From NCBI GenBank assembly GCA_000817085.1, contig JUEM01000005.1:1-64000 (forward strand): a stretch of DNA of 64,000 nucleotides, written 5' to 3'. The translations under genes were made by a program, and so were the position numbers. Under the pieces are notes generated by a model that had not been told where the DNA came from, made no database searches, and worked only from the letters and a program-made list of their open reading frames with translations. Origin of the DNA: a marine actinobacterium MedAcidi-G1 (GTDB lineage: Bacteria > Actinomycetota > Acidimicrobiia > Acidimicrobiales > MedAcidi-G1). Of this stretch, positions 25,218-33,075 are shown piece by piece (the stretch's first letter is position 1; every line of letters starts with the position of its first letter).

Positions 25218-28139
25218 CTAGTTTCCTTTAAGCGCTCGATGAACGCGTTCAGGTGTAAAAGGAAGTTCGTCTATTCGGACTCCAGTAGCGTTGAGAATCG
25301 CATTTCTTACGGCAGGTGCCACACCATCTTTAGGTATCTCTGCAACCGCTTTCGCTCCGAAAGGCCCACTGTCCTCCATTGTCTGAACTAAAAACACTTC
25401 AGTTTTAGGCATTTCGTCCGCTCTGTAAATTCGATAAGGTCCGAATGAAGGATTTACCATTGCCCCTTTATCATCAAGAACAATTTCCTCACAATGTGCA
25501 TAACCCAAGGCTTGAAGCATTCCACCTTCTACTTGACCACTTGCGGTCACGGGATTAATAGCCACACCACAGTCCACTGCCATGACCATTTTTATTATTT
25601 CAATCTGACCAGTTTCAATATCGATTTCGATCTCAACAAATTGTGCAGCAAAAGGAGGAGGACAATCAGGCGACACATGCGAACCAGTTCCCATAATTTG
25701 TTCTTGTTCATTCAAATGCAAAGAATCCAGAGCAATTTCTTCAAGACTTACTGAACGACCATCAGGCGCCCAGGCCCGCCTGTCACGCAATTCAATAGAA
25801 CAGGGGATTTCTATATCAAGCAACATAGCTGCACGTTCTTTTAGTCTGGTACGCACAACATCTGCAGCTTTTTTAGCAGCGGTGCCAGAAATGTAGGTTG
25901 TACTTGAAGCGTAAGCACCCGTATCAAAAGGAGTAACATCAGTGTCAGAAGAGTAAACCCTTATATCTTCTAAAGGCACTCCTAGAACTTCTGCGGCTAT
26001 CTGACCAAGAACAGTGTCTGCTCCAGTGCCTAAGTCCGTAGCACCCACAAGCATATTGAATGAGCCATCATCATTTAGTTTTATGCTGCATCCCCCCATA
26101 TCCAGAAAAGGAATAGATGTTCCATGCATGCAAAACGCAAATCCAAGCCCTCTCCTGATATGTGTTCTATCAACGGGATTTTTCCAAGACTCATCATGCC
26201 TGCGATGCCAACCAATCGCACGACTTCCTTGAGCGACACACTCTTCGATTCCGTTAGACATAACTTTCGGATATTCATCGAGTTCTTCTTCTGTTGTTCC
26301 TTGTTCACCCAAGTGCGGAGCAATGTTCATTTCATCTCCGACCTTCACCCAATTCTGTCTCCGGAATTCAATAGGATCCATTCCCAAATCAAGTGCAATA
26401 TCTTCCATATGAGCTTCTAAACCGAAGAGAGCTTGAGGTGCTCCGTATCCTCTATACGCTCCTGGCACAGGAATGTTTGTGTACATGACATCACAATCGA
26501 AACGTTTGTTATCACAGTTGTAAGAGGAAAGACCTCTAAGGCCAGCGACTGTCTGCACGGTGTAACCATGAGTTCCGTAAGGTCCTGTATTGCCAACTAG
26601 TTTTAGTTCTTGAGCAACAAGATTCCCTTCCGAATCAACGCCTGTTCTGTAAGTAAGTGTTTGCGGGTGTCGAGTTCTGCTTGCATAAAATTCTTCCGCT
26701 CTGGTCAACTCGAGTTGGACTGGTTGCCTAGTGGCTATAGCTAAGTGGGCGACAATATCTTCGATAAGCATTTCTTGTTTAGCGCCAAAGCCACCGCCAA
26801 TTCGCGGTTTGATAATTCTGACATCTTTAATATCCATTCCAACTAAAGGTGCAAGCATGCGACGTGTGTGAAATGGCACTTGTGTGGCGGTTCTAACGAC
26901 CAGACGTTCATCGCTATCGAGCCAAGCTGTAGAAATATGAGGCTCTATAGGCGCCGGTTGAACTTGATGAACTCGAAAAGTCTGTTCATACGTCCGATCA
27001 GCATTTTGTAGAGCGGAATCTACGTCACCTCTTTCAGCAAATATTTGATGAACCAGATTTCGGTCTCTGTCGGCAATGTCTACAGTGTCAACTTCATCAT
27101 GAATCACCGGAGCATCGGGATTTCCAGCGTCCAATTCATCAAAGACTGCTGGTAAAACTTCGTACTCGACCTTTATTAGAGCGCAAGCTTCTTCAGCTAT
27201 TTGTGGGGTTTCAGCCGCTACTGCAGCCACACGATCACCTACATGTCTAACCTTGTTATCAAAACTAACTTGGTCGTGAGGCTTAGGATTCGGATAAGAC
27301 TGACCTCCTGAAGCATATTTAATTCGATTAATGTTCTCGTGGTGTATGACGGCGTGAACCCCTGGAATTGCGAGTGCTTCAGAATCATCTATTGAGGTGA
27401 TTCTCGCATGAGCGTGTGGGCTCCTAAGAACCTTTGCATGAAGTAAACCTCGAATGTCAAAATCGGCGGTAAACGCTGGGTTTCCTTTCACCAATCGAAC
27501 TGCATCTACCTTGACTTCTGGTTGCCCTACCACTGAAGTTGAGGGAACTTCTGAAGAAGGAATCAACCTTGGGATGGCATCTGAAGCCTCAGGAGGGGAA
27601 TCGTCTGGATCTACTTCGACAGCGTTGACTCCATCAGTCATAGGTTTGAGTATCAAAGGTCTAAATGGTTCTGGTTCCTCTCCACGAAGAACCGCTGCAG
27701 CTTGCTTAACTGCTGCTACAGGTTTTACATATGCAGTTTCTCGATCAAGAATCCCTGAAAGCATGTCGCGTATTTCAATTTCACTTGGATCGGGGGTTTC
27801 TTTCAATAATTGAAGAGTGCCAAGAATCATTGCTCCCACTGAGTAGCCCGATTGCATAGCACCAGTTGCTGCAAAAGCTGCCTGAACAGGGTGGAGGGAA
27901 GAGTCTGTATTTAGAGATTCAAGTGTTACCACTGAATGCCCGTTTGCTTGGGCTGCAAGGATTACTTCGCTACTTGCGAGCAGATCGTCGAAAAGAACAG
28001 CTGAAGCTCCGGTTTCCCCAGTTGAAGAACCGAAGCGAACGCTTGACATGCCTTCACGTCTAAGAACCATCAATAAGGTTTCGTGAGCCTCACATTCGAT
28101 TGCCGTCTCTTGACCGTTAAGTTCAATATTAATCTGCAT
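25218..28139 (-). CDS. xdhD: XdhD-like molybdenum hydroxylase with degenerate iron-sulfur domain
   Basis: A 973-residue fused hydroxylase. The Moco part looks functional: hammerhead from about residue 210, loop GGGFGAKQEM and a C-terminal GPFGAKAVAEIP that keeps the glutamate. The N-terminal 140 residues still align with a [2Fe-2S] subunit but every cluster ligand is changed: the first motif reads FGSSTGETGAS (S38, T43, S46), the fourth ligand is aliphatic near residue 60, QCGFC has become Q-SGYS (S97, S100) and LCRC has become LDRE (D132, E134). Only one cysteine, C16, remains there. E. coli XdhD (956 residues, from memory) is similarly altered. Electrons therefore must leave by another route, or a partner supplies the clusters. 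Confidence 0.88.
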   Translation of the reverse strand: MQINIELNGQETAIECEAHETLLMVLRREGMSSVRFGSSTGETGASAVLFDDLLASSEVILAAQANGHSVVTLESLNTDSSLHPVQAAFAATGAMQSGYSVGAMILGTLQLLKETPDPSEIEIRDMLSGILDRETAYVKPVAAVKQAAAVLRGEEPEPFRPLILKPMTDGVNAVEVDPDDSPPEASDAIPRLIPSSEVPSTSVVGQPEVKVDAVRLVKGNPAFTADFDIRGLLHAKVLRSPHAHARITSIDDSEALAIPGVHAVIHHENINRIKYASGGQSYPNPKPHDQVSFDNKVRHVGDRVAAVAAETPQIAEEACALIKVEYEVLPAVFDELDAGNPDAPVIHDEVDTVDIADRDRNLVHQIFAERGDVDSALQNADRTYEQTFRVHQVQPAPIEPHISTAWLDSDERLVVRTATQVPFHTRRMLAPLVGMDIKDVRIIKPRIGGGFGAKQEMLIEDIVAHLAIATRQPVQLELTRAEEFYASRTRHPQTLTYRTGVDSEGNLVAQELKLVGNTGPYGTHGYTVQTVAGLRGLSSYNCDNKRFDCDVMYTNIPVPGAYRGYGAPQALFGLEAHMEDIALDLGMDPIEFRRQNWVKVGDEMNIAPHLGEQGTTEEELDEYPKVMSNGIEECVAQGSRAIGWHRRHDESWKNPVDRTHIRRGLGFAFCMHGTSIPFLDMGGCSIKLNDDGSFNMLVGATDLGTGADTVLGQIAAEVLGVPLEDIRVYSSDTDVTPFDTGAYASSTTYISGTAAKKAADVVRTRLKERAAMLLDIEIPCSIELRDRRAWAPDGRSVSLEEIALDSLHLNEQEQIMGTGSHVSPDCPPPFAAQFVEIEIDIETGQIEIIKMVMAVDCGVAINPVTASGQVEGGMLQALGYAHCEEIVLDDKGAMVNPSFGPYRIYRADEMPKTEVFLVQTMEDSGPFGAKAVAEIPKDGVAPAVRNAILNATGVRIDELPFTPERVHRALKGN

Positions 28140-28882
28140 TATTTCTCACCGTTCAGTAAATCAAGAGCCCGTGAAGCAAGAATTTTCACTAGATGTATTC
28201 TGTATTCCGAATCTCCGCGGAAATCACTAGGAGGTTGCAATGAAACTGTCGGATTCTCTGGGTCCACAAGAACTGGAGTTGGAGCAACTCCAGTAACAGC
28301 CATTCGGTCACCATCAGAGCAACGTCTTGCAGCAACCGAAACAATAGGCGTATCAGCCGGAGTTCTTCCAGTTGCTTCTAGTAGGGACTTTCCATCGGTT
28401 GCTATATCAATAGATATAATTAATTCTGACTCTAGACCTTCTGGTTTAATTAGAACTTCTTGAAGAGGAACACTTAATTCCCCATCAGAAGAGTTGAGAA
28501 TCGTGACTTCAGCATCGTGAACTAAGAGACTTGCTATCAGTTGGCTATCAGAATCACCGCTAGCGATCGTTCCTCCAATAGTTGCCAGAGTTCTCAAAGT
28601 GCTAGGTAATTCAGAACGTGAAGAAAGTCGAATTAAATCAGGACAATCGGAATTTTTCATTATTTCGTGAAGTGTTGTCATGGAACCTATTTTCAATTTC
28701 CCATTCGAGCTAGCAATTCCTTTCAAAGCGAGACTTTGAAGATCTACTAGATGAAGAGGTTCCGTATCTTCATTAGTATTTAATTGAGTCCCACCTGCTA
28801 GCGGAACGTGTTTGTCTTGGGAAATAAGACTTAGTGCTTCTTCAAGATTTTCAGGTCTCTGATATGAAATTATTTTTGTCAT
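28139..28882 (-). CDS. YgfM-like FAD-binding subunit, diverged
   Basis: A 247-residue protein with the fold of the molybdenum hydroxylase FAD subunit. The first flavin motif reads VPLAGGTQLN where typical subunits have AGGTDL, and the second reads LATIGGTIASGDSDSQL where they have TLGGN and SPxxD. These changes resemble YgfM, the partner of XdhD in E. coli (AGGSKLN, TIGGEIA, from memory). FAD binding may be weakened or altered. I chose the ATG at 28882; a TTG at 28891 is in frame. It is the first gene of the eight-gene minus operon and abuts the XdhD-like gene. Confidence 0.82.
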   Translation of the reverse strand: MTKIISYQRPENLEEALSLISQDKHVPLAGGTQLNTNEDTEPLHLVDLQSLALKGIASSNGKLKIGSMTTLHEIMKNSDCPDLIRLSSRSELPSTLRTLATIGGTIASGDSDSQLIASLLVHDAEVTILNSSDGELSVPLQEVLIKPEGLESELIISIDIATDGKSLLEATGRTPADTPIVSVAARRCSDGDRMAVTGVAPTPVLVDPENPTVSLQPPSDFRGDSEYRIHLVKILASRALDLLNGEK

Positions 28883-28968
28883 TAAATCCAATTCTGATTC
28901 TCAGATATACATGTTACTCCAAGAAGAAATTATCAGGAACTTAAAGATTCTCAACGTCAGAAGACCTA

Positions 28969-28996
28969 AGGTGAACTCCAGAAACCCATTTCACCT
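28969..28996. promoter_or_regulatory. Operator-like inverted repeat AGGTGAA-N14-TTCACCT
   Basis: Two 7-base inverted arms (28969-28975 and 28990-28996) have centres 21 bases, or two helical turns, apart. They lie in the 136-base region between the divergent YgfM-like and monooxygenase genes, next to an AT-rich stretch (TAATTAAT) that could be a -10 region. A single AGGTGAA also occurs at 33872. Confidence 0.35.
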
Positions 28997-29018
28997 AATT
29001 AATAGCAGAAAGGCAAAG

Positions 29019-29351
29019 ATGTCAGTTATAAAAATTAATGCAATAACTGTCCCAAAAGACCTGGGGGATGAAGTAGCTCGACGTTTTGCCGAAAGAATAA
29101 AAGCAGTAGATGGAAGAGAAGGATTCCAAGGTTTTGAATTGATGCGGCCTACAGATGAACGTGAAACATGGTTAGTAGTTACACGCTGGGATAGTGAAGA
29201 CGATTTTATAGCTTGGGTTCAGTCACCAGATTTTGCGGAAGGACACCGTTCAGCTATGGAAGCTGCAAATGAACACCCAGAACCTCTGCCATTAACAGCC
29301 GAGCTTTGGTCATATACAGTCGAATTGCAAGCTGACGGTTCCAATGACTAA
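29019..29351 (+). CDS. Antibiotic-biosynthesis-monooxygenase/heme-oxygenase-like protein
   Basis: A 110-residue dimeric alpha-beta barrel protein. VIKINAITVPKDLGDEVARR, GFQGFELMRP and WLVVTRWDSEDDFIAWV match the IsdG/MhuD-like ABM family of actinobacteria; a histidine in the segment EGHRSA could be the heme ligand. It may degrade heme or oxidise a small aromatic. I chose the ATG at 29019, which has AAGG (29009-29012) at good spacing, over an in-frame start at 28911 with no ribosome-binding site. It is a lone + gene between two minus-strand operons. Confidence 0.8.
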   Translation: MSVIKINAITVPKDLGDEVARRFAERIKAVDGREGFQGFELMRPTDERETWLVVTRWDSEDDFIAWVQSPDFAEGHRSAMEAANEHPEPLPLTAELWSYTVELQADGSND

Positions 29352-29363
29352 TAGCAGATTAAG

Positions 29364-30728
29364 TTAAAGAAGTCGAGAGGGGATATTAGCTTTCTGGAAG
29401 ACCTTTTCTGCACATTTGGTTGCTCTGGCTATAGCTTTTTTCTCATTAGTGAAAGTAATATCCCTGTCTTTAATTAAAAATTTTCCGTCAACCATCACGT
29501 GAGTAACATCTCTGGGGGTAGCGCAATAAACTATTGCAGACGCCACTTTATGTACTGGTGCAGAGAAAGCAGTCATTAAGTCAATGACTATTAGGTCTGC
29601 TTTTTTGCCGATCTCCAGCGATCCTATTTCTTTTTCTTTACCTACTAAGCGAGCACCATGCCGACAAGCCAAATGAAGCACTTCTTCTGGTTGTAAGACA
29701 CTTGCATCTAATCGATCAACTTTTTGTAGTAAAACAGTTGCTTTGCACGTTTCGAACATATCCTGTCGATTGTTACTTCCTGGTCCATCAGTTGCTAAAG
29801 CAACAGTGATGCCACGATCGAGCATTTCTTTAATTTTTGCTACTCCGGAAGCCAGATACATATTTGACACTGGACAATGAACAACTGAAGCTCCACGTTT
29901 CGATATCAAATCAATTTCATCTTCGTCTAGCCAAATGGAATGTGCAAGTTGAATGTCAGGACCCAAAAGTCCTAATGATTCAAGCCAATGAACATGTCTG
30001 AGGCCACGCTCTTCAATATTCATTTCCACTTCAATTGCTGTTTCGGCACAGTGAAGATGTGTTGAACCACCCCATGACCTTGTTGCAGTGACAGTCTCAG
30101 TCATTGCACTGTCTGAACAGCCCCATGGGATCAAAGGTGCTAAACCTACTTGAATTCGATTATTCTCGGCACCATGCCATTTTTCATGCACGGATCTTAT
30201 GCGACTTACAACTTCTTTAGCTGACTCCGTTAGGGGTGGGTGGTAATTTCGGTCTGCCCATCCACTCGCCAATATAAATCTCAGTCCGGCTTCAGATGCG
30301 GCCTGACAAACAGCATGATCTATTTGTGGATCCACATGAATATATTGATGGTCGACAACGGTAGTAGCGCCGCCTCTGAGGTTTTCTATTAACCCCAATG
30401 TCGCAGCTGCCTTTGCAGATTCTGCATCAAGCTCCGAAGCGCCTGGCCAGATGCATTCTTTGAGCCAATCAAGAAGAGGTTTATCATCGGCCAGTCCTCG
30501 GAAAAAAGTTTGGAAAAGGTGTGTGTGTCCATTTACCATCCCTGGCATCACCGCTGAGCCAGGAGTTTCAATTATTTCATCCGCTTCCTTGCGGATATTT
30601 CTAGGCGCTTCACCTTTGCCGATATTCTCGATCACGTCATTTTTTGTAAAAATCCAACCTGGATCTAAAACAGAGTTTGAGTCATCAACGGTTACTATCG
30701 CTGGGCCCTCTAAGAGTATCGAATGCAT
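29364..30728 (-). CDS. Amidohydrolase-family deaminase (AtzB/TrzN or 8-oxoguanine-deaminase-like)
   Basis: A 454-residue metal-dependent amidohydrolase. Motifs are NGHTHLFQTFFRG, STHLHCAE, LAHSIWLDEDE and LATDGPGSNN, with DWLKECIWPGASE between the first and second as in chlorohydrolase and guanine-deaminase relatives. It is encoded immediately after a paralogue-A LLM gene (stop and start overlap by one base), exactly as the 8-oxoguanine deaminase gene follows the LLM gene at 17576. A purine- or triazine-like amino-group substrate is therefore likely but not proven. Confidence 0.83.
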   Translation of the reverse strand: MHSILLEGPAIVTVDDSNSVLDPGWIFTKNDVIENIGKGEAPRNIRKEADEIIETPGSAVMPGMVNGHTHLFQTFFRGLADDKPLLDWLKECIWPGASELDAESAKAAATLGLIENLRGGATTVVDHQYIHVDPQIDHAVCQAASEAGLRFILASGWADRNYHPPLTESAKEVVSRIRSVHEKWHGAENNRIQVGLAPLIPWGCSDSAMTETVTATRSWGGSTHLHCAETAIEVEMNIEERGLRHVHWLESLGLLGPDIQLAHSIWLDEDEIDLISKRGASVVHCPVSNMYLASGVAKIKEMLDRGITVALATDGPGSNNRQDMFETCKATVLLQKVDRLDASVLQPEEVLHLACRHGARLVGKEKEIGSLEIGKKADLIVIDLMTAFSAPVHKVASAIVYCATPRDVTHVMVDGKFLIKDRDITFTNEKKAIARATKCAEKVFQKANIPSRLL

Positions 30729-31753
30729 TACATAGACCAGTTAGCGAAAGCATCAATAACTGGAACCATGTCATCCATAAGTGGATAAAGAATAGGGCAA
30801 GTTACGCCGGCATCTACATATTCTTCAACGGTTTCACGGCATTGTTTGCTTGTGCCCGCAGCCATAAGAGACTTGACAAGATCGTCTGGAATCAGATCAG
30901 CAGCTTTACGGTAGTCAGCTTCCGTAGCTGGCCAACCAACCACTTCTTTGACTCGCTCAATTAGATCAGGATCGGCACCACTAGCCTTCATTATGTGGGG
31001 CTCGGTCCCAAGGTAGTATGCGATAAGTGATTTCCCTGTACGGATAGCCTCGTTTGGATCTTCATCGGAAAGGGAACAAACCAACAGTTCAGGTCTATCA
31101 ATTTGCTCTAAGCTCTTTCCAGATTTTTGAGCCCCATTCGAAATCAGTTTTACAGCTTCACGGATGTATTGTGGTGTCACGATGTAGTTAAGAACTACGC
31201 CATCACAGATTTCACCAGCCAGTTCGAGCATTTTTGGACCAGTTGCACCGAGGTAAATAGGGATAGATCTGGCTTCTATGTTGCCATATGCCACGTCCAG
31301 TTTAATTCTGTCTAGATTTACAAATTCACCCGAGTAGCTGACTTCTTCCATGGTGAAGAGTTCTCGAATCGCTTCAATATTTTCTCTCATTGCTTTAAGA
31401 GGTTTTTTTCTTTCTTCACCCACTCTGGAAGTAATAGGTTCCCACCAAGCACCGAGTCCTAGCATTACCCGACTTTGATTAGTTTCATCGAGACCAGCTA
31501 GTTCCCACATGGTGCTCCAGGTAGCAGCTATTACTGCAGGGTTACGAGTCCAAATAGGTAAAACTCCTGAACCGATACGAACGTTCTTTGTTGCAGTTAA
31601 AAGAGCGCTCATCATGACTACACAATCACGCGCTAAACGTGTGTCTGCTTGCCAGATTTCTTTTATTCCGCGTTCCTCTGCATATTTGGCCATTTCTAGC
31701 TCATATGCGATTTCGTGTTTATCTTGAAAATAAAGAGCGATTCTAGAGTTCAT
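30728..31753 (-). CDS. LLM-class F420/flavin-dependent oxidoreductase (paralogue A2)
   Basis: A 341-residue luciferase-like oxidoreductase, full length and closely related to the one at 17576. Shared blocks include [53 protein letters not shown] and TCPILYPL. It is divergent from the RidA gene with 40 bases between starts, and both starts carry their own TANNNT box. LLM with RidA recalls rutA/rutC of pyrimidine degradation, in which an LLM monooxygenase opens uracil; this one is not RutA itself, since it is of the F420-reductase-like subgroup. Confidence 0.86.
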   Translation of the reverse strand: MNSRIALYFQDKHEIAYELEMAKYAEERGIKEIWQADTRLARDCVVMMSALLTATKNVRIGSGVLPIWTRNPAVIAATWSTMWELAGLDETNQSRVMLGLGAWWEPITSRVGEERKKPLKAMRENIEAIRELFTMEEVSYSGEFVNLDRIKLDVAYGNIEARSIPIYLGATGPKMLELAGEICDGVVLNYIVTPQYIREAVKLISNGAQKSGKSLEQIDRPELLVCSLSDEDPNEAIRTGKSLIAYYLGTEPHIMKASGADPDLIERVKEVVGWPATEADYRKAADLIPDDLVKSLMAAGTSKQCRETVEEYVDAGVTCPILYPLMDDMVPVIDAFANWSM

Positions 31754-31760
31754 TTTGGCG

Positions 31761-31766
31761 ACGTTA
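31761..31766 (-). promoter_or_regulatory. -10 box TAACGT for the leaderless LLM gene
   Basis: On the minus strand TAACGT is followed by seven bases and the ATG at 31753. There is no Shine-Dalgarno. It lies back to back with the RidA -10 box in a 40-base divergent region. Confidence 0.45.
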
Positions 31767-31780
31767 TCGTCTCAGCGTAG

Positions 31781-31786
31781 TAGCGT
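31781..31786 (+). promoter_or_regulatory. -10 box TAGCGT for the leaderless RidA gene
   Basis: TAGCGT is followed by seven bases and the GTG at 31794. No Shine-Dalgarno is present. The box also supports choosing GTG 31794 over an earlier in-frame TTG at 31755. Confidence 0.45.
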
Positions 31787-31793
31787 CGTTATT

Positions 31794-32186
31794 GTGCCCT
31801 TAGTTCCTATTAATCCAAATGAAATAGCTCCTCCTTCTGCCAGATACGAACACGCAGTAATGGCTGAAAATTCTTCACGTATTTTGCACACCTCAGGAAT
31901 TGTCCCCGTGAAATCAGACGGAACTGTTCCAGATGGTATTCGTCAACAAGCAGAAGTAATTTGGCTAAATATAAGGTCAATTCTTAAAGAAGCTTCTATG
32001 GATATTAATGACATAGCGCTGGTGACTACATATGTAGTGCCAGATCAGGATTTGTCTACGGTGATGTCCGTCCGTGACGAAACTTTTGGTTCTCATCAAT
32101 CTGCATCAACTCTTCTAGTTGTATCGCAGCTCGCTCAAAAGTCTTGGAAAATGGAAGTTTCTGTCGTAGCGATCTCAGATTTTTAG
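31794..32186 (+). CDS. RidA-family (YjgF/YER057c/UK114) protein
   Basis: A 130-residue RidA-like protein. It has the family layout: HAVMAENSSRILHTSGIVPV at the start, the middle helix IRSILKEASMDINDIALVTTYV, and the end segment STLLVVSQLAQKSWKMEVSVVAI. The conserved arginine of true RidA deaminases (R-V-E at the C-terminal strand) is replaced, since the strand here reads KMEVSVVA, so it may not hydrolyse imines by the standard mechanism. In the Rut pathway a RidA homologue (RutC) follows an LLM oxygenase. The GTG start at 31794 removes an unlikely N-terminal extension that would overlap the divergent promoter. Confidence 0.82.
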   Translation: MPLVPINPNEIAPPSARYEHAVMAENSSRILHTSGIVPVKSDGTVPDGIRQQAEVIWLNIRSILKEASMDINDIALVTTYVVPDQDLSTVMSVRDETFGSHQSASTLLVVSQLAQKSWKMEVSVVAISDF

Positions 32187-32226
32187 AATTTTAAGCATTT
32201 CTCGAAGGTCTTCTAAAGCAAATTTA

Positions 32227-33075
32227 TCAACTAGCAGAGTTCGCTTCATGCCATCTGCCTACAGCTTTATCTTGAAGTACTCCAAATATCCAGAAAACCA
32301 ATACTCCAAGAGCAGAAGACAAAATTACACACGCTAGGAGTTCTTCACCGTTAAGCCTATTTGCATGTTTTTTAAGCATTTGGCCAATTCCGGCTTCACC
32401 TTTTCCAAAAAAGAAATCACCAACGACTGCTCCAATTACTGATAAACCTGCAGATATTCGTAGACCTGCAAAAATAGCCGGTAGCGCAGCTGGGAACATC
32501 AATTTTCTAAGACGCGTAAATCTGTTTGCGTGGTGGAGGGAAAAAAGATCGTGCATCCCTCTTTCCGCGGATTGTAGGCCAAACAGGGTATTTACGATGA
32601 TTGGAAAAAGAGCGATAATTACACAAACAACAACCCGAGACCTCTGACCCGTACCGAACCAGAATGAGATCAACGGAACGATCGCCAAAATAGGAATAGC
32701 TTGGAGGGTTACCATGTAAGGAAAAATTGCTCGTTCAAGAAACTTTGCTTGACTCATAAGTATTGCAAGAATAAAACCAAGGCTTATAGCTATCGATAAA
32801 CCGATTAATGCTACTTCTGTGCTTGACCAAAGCGCTTTAAGAGACTCAGTTCGGTTGTCGCCGTCGAGAAAGCCAACATCAATAACGCTGTGAATGGGCC
32901 TAAGGAGAAAGCGTCGCTTTTCCTCTAAAAGTCCAAATGAGATGTAGTACCAAAGCCCGATTACACCTGCTCCTAATATTAACGGGGGTAAAAATGATGA
33001 AGTATATTTTCGTATTCGAGAAGGTTGAGACATGACAGCTGCAGAAGATTCTTCTTTTTTTATGCTTATGTTCAT
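32227..33075 (-). CDS. ABC transporter permease (SsuC/TauC type)
   Basis: A 282-residue inner-membrane permease with about six hydrophobic segments and the cytoplasmic coupling motif around LPAALPAIFAGLRISAGLSV, as in nitrate/sulfonate/taurine and thiamine-precursor transporters. The ATG at 33075 overlaps the ATPase stop (ATGA); an upstream in-frame start lies inside the ATPase gene. No substrate-binding protein is encoded next to it, which such importers need, so the substrate is unknown. A pyrimidine, ureide or sulfonate are candidates by context. Confidence 0.88.
   Translation of the reverse strand: MNISIKKEESSAAVMSQPSRIRKYTSSFLPPLILGAGVIGLWYYISFGLLEEKRRFLLRPIHSVIDVGFLDGDNRTESLKALWSSTEVALIGLSIAISLGFILAILMSQAKFLERAIFPYMVTLQAIPILAIVPLISFWFGTGQRSRVVVCVIIALFPIIVNTLFGLQSAERGMHDLFSLHHANRFTRLRKLMFPAALPAIFAGLRISAGLSVIGAVVGDFFFGKGEAGIGQMLKKHANRLNGEELLACVILSSALGVLVFWIFGVLQDKAVGRWHEANSAS

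Noticed and set aside
25218-28139. Sequencing error or frameshift as the cause of cysteine loss
   Set aside because: Eight separate positions are changed to coherent residues within an intact frame, so a single error cannot explain it.
31755-31793. N-terminal extension of the RidA protein from TTG 31755
   Set aside because: The extension is not RidA-like and would overlap the divergent promoter boxes; GTG 31794 has a TAGCGT box at seven bases.
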